Source of the DNA: CAZZGX01 sp964653715
Lineage (GTDB): Bacteria; Patescibacteriota; Minisyncoccia; Ryanbacterales; GWA2-47-10b
Direction of reading: 5' to 3'
DNA: 9,957 nt
NCBI GenBank assembly: GCA_964653715.1
Contig: CAZZGX010000036.1
Location: 1-9,957 of the forward strand
Part shown: positions 4,643-9,957 of the stretch, in pieces
Layout of the letters: the number at the start of each line of letters is the position of its first letter
Position numbering within the stretch: the stretch's first letter is position 1
Translations under genes and position numbers: made by a program
Notes under the pieces: generated by a model
Told to the model about the DNA's origin: nothing
Seen by the model: the letters and a program-made list of their open reading frames with translations, nothing else
Database searches by the model: none

Positions 4643-5685
4643 ATGATATCTTCCGTAATACTTCCCGCGCGGAGCGCGAGCCCGAAGGCAGTGGCGTATC
4701 GCAACGTATCATGCGCGTTGATCGGAGGAATATATTTTTTCAAGTCAAAGAGATTTTCCCAAACGCGCGCTCGCGTGGTTGGGAGCATAAGCTCCCGCGC
4801 GAGAAATTCGGGGAGACCCTTGAGATACGCGTCTCCCCCGCAAAGAAGCACGTTCGCGATCTTTTCCTTCGCTCCCGAATAACGATGCTCCCAAAAATCT
4901 ATCTGCCGCTCCGCCTCTTCTTTGAGCGCTACGAGCGCGGGCGAAAGACTTTTGATAATTTCGTCAGAAGAAAAATCGTATCCTCGGCCAATTTTGACGT
5001 CAGAGGCTTCTTCTTTGGTAAGGTGCAGCGACTGCATCAAAATATTATCAATGTCGCGGCCTCCAATTTTTATCGTTGAGGTGAAGTGCACAATTCCATT
5101 GTGCACGATAAAAAACGTGGTCCGCGTATGCCCGATGTCTCCTACGAGACTGGTCTCACGCGACCCGGCGGGAACCACGGCCCGCGCGATCGCCTGCGAT
5201 TCAAGCTCGAGTATCGTCGGGATAAAACCTGCTTTTTTTACGATTTGAACGTAGGACTCGACAACCTCGCGGGGATAGGCGGTGAGAAGCACGCTCATCT
5301 GTTCGGCGCTGTCGAGGATCGTGTAATCAAAAATAAGCTGGTCGGGCGGAAACGGGATATGTTCCTCGAGCTGAAACTCGAGCGCGGAGCGCACTTCTTG
5401 GGCCACAACGCGCGGCATAGTGATAATCCGCAAAAATCCTTTTTCTTCGGGAAGCGAAAGAGCGAGGTACGGAACCTTGGATCGGTACCGGCCAAAGACC
5501 AAAGCGAGAACTTTGGAAACCGCGCCGGGATCTTTGATCTCGCCGCTCTCAATGAGTCCTTTGGCAAGATCGTGCTCCCCAAAGAAATTTATTTGGCGCG
5601 CGCCGCCTCGTGTTTCCAAATTGACATACTTAAAAGACTCGTCAGAAATATCAACACCGATGGCCGGAAATTCAAACGGCTTCAT
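4639..5685 (-). CDS. pilM: PilM, actin-like ATPase of the type IV pilus platform
   Basis: A 348-aa cytoplasmic protein of the PilM/FtsA actin-like fold. Phosphate-1 motif: IGVDISDESFKYV (9-21). The SHS2-like 1C region holds LEFQLEEHIPFP (102-113), a segment typical of PilM. Phosphate-2 motif: VGDIGHTRTTF (181-191). Adenosine motif: LLCGGDAYLKGL (280-291). PilM binds the N-terminal tail of PilN and couples the cytoplasmic motor side to the PilN/PilO platform. Length is normal for the family (about 350). It starts 34 nt after the PilX-like gene on the same strand, the widest gap in the block, with only a weak AAGAG-like ribosome site and a possible internal -10 box. Confidence 0.94.
   Translation of the reverse strand: MKPFEFPAIGVDISDESFKYVNLETRGGARQINFFGEHDLAKGLIESGEIKDPGAVSKVLALVFGRYRSKVPYLALSLPEEKGFLRIITMPRVVAQEVRSALEFQLEEHIPFPPDQLIFDYTILDSAEQMSVLLTAYPREVVESYVQIVKKAGFIPTILELESQAIARAVVPAGSRETSLVGDIGHTRTTFFIVHNGIVHFTSTIKIGGRDIDNILMQSLHLTKEEASDVKIGRGYDFSSDEIIKSLSPALVALKEEAERQIDFWEHRYSGAKEKIANVLLCGGDAYLKGLPEFLARELMLPTTRARVWENLFDLKKYIPPINAHDTLRYATAFGLALRAGSITEDII
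4650..4654 (-). promoter_or_regulatory. Shine-Dalgarno of pilN
   Basis: GGAAG on the minus strand, 7 nt before the pilN ATG and inside the 3' end of pilM. It confirms the pilN start at 4642. It is one of the few clear Shine-Dalgarno sequences in the window. Confidence 0.65.
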
Positions 5686-5692
5686 AGCTCTT

Positions 5693-5721
5693 ATTGTAAT
5701 CTATTTTGAGAAATTTGTTCT
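5693..5721 (-). promoter_or_regulatory. Weak candidate internal promoter for pilMNO
   Basis: TACAAT (5698 to 5693) lies 7 nt before the pilM ATG. At 17-nt spacing the -35 position reads AGAACA, only three of six consensus bases. If real, pilM would have a nearly leaderless transcript, letting the platform genes be expressed apart from the prepilin genes. It may be chance in an AT-rich gap. Confidence 0.3.
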
Positions 5722-7720
5722 ATTGCGTCTCGCCCCAGCTCGACACTCCCCATCCTCCTTCGGGCCCAACCGAGAAAGACAAGTTGCTCAATCCCTCCTT
5801 ATAGGTCAGCGAAGCGCTGTTTTCTATTGTTACTCTTTGACCATATATAGTATTAGCCCCAACGTTGTTGTTGAGCTCAACCTGGCCATTGACAGCGTAA
5901 ATGATTCCTCCGCTCGCCTGATTATTGAGCTGTATGGCTGGAGGCCTGCTGGGCCTGACATTTGGGCTCTTCGCCAGAATCATCAAAAAGCTGTGAGGAG
6001 GATCCCCAGACGGGTCGAGAAGGGGTTGCCCAGGGAGTGGACCTCCGCTCGCGTTGATACCGTTACCGGAGCCGTAAAAAGCACAGGTGTCGTTTATATC
6101 TACAATAGATTGAGTGATGTTTGTAGTATTGTCAAAAACGATAGCGGCATTCGTGTCTCCGTATTCTTTTGCGAGAGCAATCTGGCACTTATTACTAAAA
6201 ATCCCTCTACCGCGCACGAGTACGGGGCCTTTCCCAAGCGTCCCATCCACTCCAAGAATCAGCTTTCCGTTGTTTTTTATTTTAAGATCGCCTGATATGA
6301 CAAAGGGGCCGTTGATGGTTTTAGTCACGTTATCAATAGTAAGGCTACCAGCAACGCAACCATCCGAAGGACCGCACGTAGGTCCTCTGTTAGCGTCATC
6401 AATGAATGCTTCGACTTCCACGTCAGAAATTGGGGGATCTTCTGGCGAGGGATTAGGTAACAGTTCTGTACAGTTGGGGTTTCCAAAACATGCCGCGTAA
6501 CCCACATTATACTTTTGTACAGTGGTACCCGACACATTCGAAAAATATTTTGCCGTCCCGCTATAGGTAGCGGCGTTATTGATATCGGTATACGTACCAA
6601 CGACGGAGTTGGTTATGCTATAAGAATGCGCGTTGCCTTTGACTTTCATGCTGTCTATAGTCGTGTTCCATGAACCCAAGTAAACGCGGAAAGCGATATC
6701 ATTAGCGGCGGGGATCGGCGCAACCCACCAGTTATCGTTGCTGGGGGCGGGCTGATAGAGAGCAGTATGGCTGGTCCCACCATAGGAAGAATCCGCGGCA
6801 GAGCCTAGAATATAATATTTTGAATAATCCGAGGGTCCGGAGATCATCTCGACCACGAGCCAATATTTCTGCCCGGAGGTAAGATTAGTGTTCACGGTCC
6901 CAAATACTTTCTCAACCCATCCAAAACTAGTACCAATATCATTATTTGAAATAGTTTTATTGGCAATTGCTTGAGAGCCAATATCCGGGCATGAAGTAAC
7001 AGGAGGAGTGCAAGAAGTAGTATTGTTATTCATGATACGTACACGGAGATCACTCCCGGGATTATTGAATTTCTTCACATAGAGGCCAAATTTAAGAGGT
7101 TGGGCGGTAGAAACCGCTACAAAACTTTGCGCGAGCACTTTGTGAGTACTCGAATCCCGCAGATTAAGAACCGCGGTTTGTGCATTTTGCTCTGCGTCCG
7201 CGGTTGACGAAATACCCTTTGATGTATAGGCGTCTCCAAAGATAACTGTGTTAGGCGCGCCCGTGATTGACCCCGCCGAAAAAACACTACCGTTCACTTG
7301 AGCAAAACCCGTCATGCCTAAGCCCAAGGGACCAACCTGCGCGCCGTATTTAAAAGATCCCTTAATAGAAGTGATCAGGTTGCCTTTCATCGCACGGTAA
7401 ACGCCCTTTAAATTCGAGGTGACGGTAATTTGTTTTGTTATGGTCCCGGCAACACCTACAGTAACGGTCGCACCGTTAGGATCGGTGTACGTAAGACCCG
7501 ACGGAGACTGACCTTTTTTAAAACGATACGCGAAGTCTTCAAGCGCGGATTCCGCGGCGGCGTAACTTTTCTTTGAAGTAATAAGATTTCCGGCGGCCTG
7601 AAGATGCCGGACGCCCAAAAGCGCGAACGAGCTCGTGACCACGAGCGAGATGAAAAGAAACATGATTACGGCGAGGAGCGCTGCCTGCCCCGACTGAAAA
7701 TTAAATGGTTTCTTTTTCAT
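5720..7720 (-). CDS. Large PilX-like minor pilin with passenger domains
   Basis: A 666-aa surface protein. The N-terminus (SGQAALLAVIMFLFISLVVT, 10-29) is a prepilin-like helix of the PilX type: short basic leader, Gly11 as possible cleavage site, no Glu at +5. KKSYAAAESALEDFAYRF (50-67) extends the pilin stalk. Residues about 130-170 and 350-410 have repeated short beta units (NGSVFSAGSITG, FGDAYTSKGI) suggesting a beta-helical scaffold. Residues about 180-348 (QSFVAVSTAQPLKFGLYV to DIAFRVYLG) form a separate beta-rich module resembling choice-of-anchor-type carbohydrate-binding-like domains. The C-terminus returns to scaffold repeats and ends GWGVSSWGETQ, the W-x-W/E tail common in such pilins. 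Typical PilX is under 200 aa. It overlaps the PilW-like gene by 4 bp. A tip adhesin or assembly-priming role is inferred. Confidence 0.85.
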   Translation of the reverse strand: MKKKPFNFQSGQAALLAVIMFLFISLVVTSSFALLGVRHLQAAGNLITSKKSYAAAESALEDFAYRFKKGQSPSGLTYTDPNGATVTVGVAGTITKQITVTSNLKGVYRAMKGNLITSIKGSFKYGAQVGPLGLGMTGFAQVNGSVFSAGSITGAPNTVIFGDAYTSKGISSTADAEQNAQTAVLNLRDSSTHKVLAQSFVAVSTAQPLKFGLYVKKFNNPGSDLRVRIMNNNTTSCTPPVTSCPDIGSQAIANKTISNNDIGTSFGWVEKVFGTVNTNLTSGQKYWLVVEMISGPSDYSKYYILGSAADSSYGGTSHTALYQPAPSNDNWWVAPIPAANDIAFRVYLGSWNTTIDSMKVKGNAHSYSITNSVVGTYTDINNAATYSGTAKYFSNVSGTTVQKYNVGYAACFGNPNCTELLPNPSPEDPPISDVEVEAFIDDANRGPTCGPSDGCVAGSLTIDNVTKTINGPFVISGDLKIKNNGKLILGVDGTLGKGPVLVRGRGIFSNKCQIALAKEYGDTNAAIVFDNTTNITQSIVDINDTCAFYGSGNGINASGGPLPGQPLLDPSGDPPHSFLMILAKSPNVRPSRPPAIQLNNQASGGIIYAVNGQVELNNNVGANTIYGQRVTIENSASLTYKEGLSNLSFSVGPEGGWGVSSWGETQ

Positions 7721-8241
7721 TTGATTGCTCCCCGCAATACGGCCGTCGCGTAATAATTGTGGCTTACGGCATATTTGCCAGACCCGCCCGTTATAGTAAG
7801 CGTGATCCGAACTGCTTTCGGTTTATCCGTAATAAACGGGAGTTGCGTAAACGTCAGCGAAGTTACCTGCACATCGCTTGGCGTGAGAGGAACTTGTTGA
7901 TATGGGTCATACGCATCATTATCATAGTAAAGCGTTTTACTGCCTAGGGGTAGAATAAATATTTTTGTCACGGCCGTTGAACCCGTATAATCCGCGAAAG
8001 TATTTAGCGCGAGATATGGTGGCGAGCTTTGGATGACCGGAACATCATTCGCGAGACGAATTTCGCGCACCATACGTTCGAGAGCGGTTTCTGCCGCAAG
8101 CGCCACTTTGCGCTCGACCCGAGCCTTCCCAAAAATTTCCGTCATTTTCAAAATCGCGTTCACTACTAGCACCGTCGCGATCGCGAGAATCCCAATGTAG
8201 ACAAGGAGTTCGACGAGAGTTGTGCCGCGGCGAGTATTCAT
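7717..8241 (-). CDS. PilW-like type IV prepilin
   Basis: A 174-aa prepilin. The leader MNTRRG is followed by TTLVELLVYIGILAIATVLV, a class III signal peptide with Gly6 at -1 and Glu11 at +5 of the mature protein, and the hydrophobic helix at about 7-31. EIRLANDV (60-67) is typical of PilW-like minor pilins in this lineage. The beta-rich head (about 70-174) ends ATAVLRGAIK. The open frame extends upstream to 8349, but that segment lies in the preceding gene and has no signal peptide, so the start at 8241 is preferred. It lies 2 nt after the PilV-like stop and overlaps the PilX-like gene by 4 bp. It would be processed by a prepilin peptidase (not in the window) and join the pilus as a minor subunit. 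Confidence 0.9.
   Translation of the reverse strand: MNTRRGTTLVELLVYIGILAIATVLVVNAILKMTEIFGKARVERKVALAAETALERMVREIRLANDVPVIQSSPPYLALNTFADYTGSTAVTKIFILPLGSKTLYYDNDAYDPYQQVPLTPSDVQVTSLTFTQLPFITDKPKAVRITLTITGGSGKYAVSHNYYATAVLRGAIK
7728..7733 (-). promoter_or_regulatory. Shine-Dalgarno of the PilX-like gene
   Basis: GGGGAG on the minus strand, 7 nt before the ATG at 7720, lying in the last codons of the PilW-like gene. It is the strongest ribosome-binding site in the window and fixes the start. Confidence 0.7.
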
Positions 8242-8243
8242 AT

Positions 8244-9957
8244 TCAATCGTTCGCGAGATAAAATTTTAGATTTTCCGTATAATTTTTCCAGCTTACGTC
8301 GACGCTCACCTGCTTCGTGTCCGGGTCGACATAGTTGGGCGATATACAACTAGCGCTCGTACCGACGATATCGTTTGAAACATTATTGCGGCATGCGTTG
8401 AGAATTGTTGCCTGACGAGTAAATGTGTTATCGATCAAAGAACATGTATTTGCATAATTAATCGTGACGCTTGTAAGAAAGGGCTCGAGACTGATTGTAT
8501 TAAAACGATTAAAGAATGCTTTATATTGGATATACTTTTTGTTTCCGAGGCCACTAGGAAGAGAAAAAGAGGGCGTTCCCAAGGTGGCATTATTAAGATC
8601 GTCAAAATAGGTGCTCCCATCGCCGCTTGGCCCCATAAAACTTGTTGGATTGAGAGAACAATCATAATTGTCACATGAACGCACCTGAAACTGGATTGAA
8701 GCAGCTCCGCGCCGGTAATGATCACCGGGCTCGTCTACTAGTGGCGAAGTATATGATAGCACTCGGCCGTATATAGCAACTTCGTCTATACTGCCGGCAA
8801 AATATCTTGCGTTTGATGGTGTGACCGCGGTGCGGGCTCCGATTTTCAGAGGTACCGTGGTTTGTGTCGTTGTAGTAAGCGTGTTGTTCGCGGCTATGAC
8901 ACCAGTATCAGCAACCCCATCCACATATAATTTTATACCCGCCGCTGTGGAGGAGCCATCGTAAGTGGCTACAACATGATGCCAATTCCCGTCGGCAACA
9001 TTTATTGTACCGCGCTTCTCTATATAACTTCCCAAGAGTGGGGCGGAACCTACCATAAAAAACCGCAGTATACTCGCGCCACCAGACCGATATACTGAAA
9101 ACTGATAGCCATGGAAATTAAAAGCTGCCCCCTCTAGGCTTTTATTTACAATTGGCATGTCATCCGTAGTTATATTGCTTGTATTAATCCATGCTTCTAT
9201 AGAAAAGGGATTTGTGCGCTCAAAATTAATATTCGTGTTTGTCGTGCTTTGTATATAATTCGTCGTGCCGTTGAAACTCGCCATAGTCTTGAGTCTGCCC
9301 AAAGCTCCAAGAGTTGGGCAACCCGCGCCGCTACATGTTCCTCCATTTCCTCCGCCTGATGAATCAGTAAAACTTGTGCTCAAAGCTGGCTCGTTCAAAT
9401 GCATCAAGAGAACATTGCCGGTCATATTGGCAGCACCAGATGGATATCCTGTTGGCGGTCCTGTTTCCGTATTTGCAGGTAACTCCTTGCCATAGGGGTA
9501 ATTAGGAAGCCAGGAAATTGTATTCCATGTCGGTAAACCTTGGGAATTTTTAATGCCTGACTGGTAATAAGCAACACCAAGGGCACTGGGGGCACTGCCA
9601 TTTAAAGTAAGAGAAAAACTTGGGGTGATGTTGACAAACAACTCTCCCGTCTGCCCTGTATTCCAATTTGAAAGGTAGGCATCGTAGAAAGAACCTGCCC
9701 CTTTTGGCATAAGAGCAAAGTCGCTGGTTACCGAGTCATAGTTGAGGCAATAGAGCGTGTTGAGCGTTTTGTTGCCGATATTGTCCCAGCTCATGTCGCG
9801 CAGATGGCGCACGGCCTCCATCCCCTCCTCAAGCAAAAACCCTGCTTGTGTTTTCTCGCCCGCTCGCGTGGTCGCCCGATTGGCGATGGCCACGGCGCCA
9901 TAAAACGCGGCCATAGCAGTCGTCAAAACCGTCAACGCCACCAAGATTTCAATAAGC
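8244..9957 (-). CDS. PilV-like prepilin with nested LamG domain (5' end off window)
   Basis: Partial: the frame is open to the right edge and the visible part begins LIEILVALTVLTTAMAAFYG, the mature N-terminal helix of a type IV prepilin with Glu at +5. Only the leader and a few residues are missing; a TTG at 9944 is an internal codon. FLLEEGMEAVRHLRDMSWDN (numbered from that TTG, 36-55) is the PilV-like stalk. A Laminin-G/concanavalin A-like domain spans about 177-400, with SIEAWIN (248-254), GNWHHVVATYDGS (319-331), LYVDG (339-343) and GSIDEVAIYGRVLS (384-397). A beta module follows (about 414-497, SIQFQVRSCDNYDC to VTINY). The last 60 residues, from FTRQATI to KQVSVDVSW, look like pilin head strands. 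Thus the passengers appear inserted within the pilin head. Glycan or surface adhesion is inferred. Confidence 0.9.
   Translation of the reverse strand, partial: LIEILVALTVLTTAMAAFYGAVAIANRATTRAGEKTQAGFLLEEGMEAVRHLRDMSWDNIGNKTLNTLYCLNYDSVTSDFALMPKGAGSFYDAYLSNWNTGQTGELFVNITPSFSLTLNGSAPSALGVAYYQSGIKNSQGLPTWNTISWLPNYPYGKELPANTETGPPTGYPSGAANMTGNVLLMHLNEPALSTSFTDSSGGGNGGTCSGAGCPTLGALGRLKTMASFNGTTNYIQSTTNTNINFERTNPFSIEAWINTSNITTDDMPIVNKSLEGAAFNFHGYQFSVYRSGGASILRFFMVGSAPLLGSYIEKRGTINVADGNWHHVVATYDGSSTAAGIKLYVDGVADTGVIAANNTLTTTTQTTVPLKIGARTAVTPSNARYFAGSIDEVAIYGRVLSYTSPLVDEPGDHYRRGAASIQFQVRSCDNYDCSLNPTSFMGPSGDGSTYFDDLNNATLGTPSFSLPSGLGNKKYIQYKAFFNRFNTISLEPFLTSVTINYANTCSLIDNTFTRQATILNACRNNVSNDIVGTSASCISPNYVDPDTKQVSVDVSWKNYTENLKFYLAND

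Noticed and set aside
5086..6295. Long plus-strand open frames opposite pilM and the PilX-like gene (up to 291 aa)
   Set aside because: They lie wholly antisense to genes with recognisable motifs and show no coherent domains or start signals.
8242..8349. Longer N-terminus for the PilW-like prepilin (start at 8349)
   Set aside because: The extra 36 residues overlap the PilV-like gene and would bury the class III signal peptide, which must be near the N-terminus.
1..9957. CRISPR array, insertion sequence or recoded stop codons
   Set aside because: No regularly spaced repeats or transposase were seen, and TGA serves as a normal stop in several tight overlaps.

Overview
The window looks like chromosomal DNA of a Patescibacteria (Candidate Phyla Radiation) bacterium, probably of the Parcubacteria group. 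The case rests on small, tightly packed genes, tRNA genes without an encoded CCA end, a zinc-type bL28, and a pilin cluster of the kind seen in these genomes: PilV-, PilW- and PilX-like prepilins carrying large passenger domains, followed by PilM-PilN-PilO. TGA is used as an ordinary stop (several ATGA start/stop overlaps), which argues against the recoded Gracilibacteria/SR1 lineages. The lineage is inferred from gene content, not from a marker-gene tree.

Left end (1-735): a minus-strand pair made of a small Xre-type regulator and a four-helix membrane protein. An 18-bp near-palindrome overlaps a TTGACA -35 box in front of the pair. A second copy with the same layout lies at the left edge, pointing out of the window, which suggests autoregulation plus a second target.

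734-1041: rpmB (bL28) followed one base later by tRNA-Pro(GGG), on the minus strand, with a likely terminator. 985-2206: on the plus strand, an M50 site-2-type membrane protease overlapping a DEDDh-fold exonuclease that lacks its last canonical Asp. The rpmB and protease promoters appear to overlap head to head.

2214-3214: the most unusual region. An AT-rich gene for an unrecognised HExxH metalloprotease-like protein lies between an intact tRNA-Arg(TCT) gene and a 21-bp perfect copy of the 3' end of that tRNA. This is the layout of an element integrated at a tRNA gene, but it is only about 1 kb long, has one cargo gene and no recombinase.

3307 to the right edge: one minus-strand type IV pilus block, transcribed right to left. 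It runs PilV-like prepilin with a nested LamG domain (cut by the window edge), PilW-like prepilin, 666-aa PilX-like protein, PilM, PilN, PilO and a 103-aa one-helix protein, with tRNA-Arg just beyond. Most junctions overlap by 4 bp or are 2 nt apart. PilM, PilN and PilO would form the inner-membrane platform, and the three prepilin-like proteins would form a minor-pilin or tip complex displaying adhesive domains. The assembly ATPases, PilC, the major pilin and the prepilin peptidase are not in the window.
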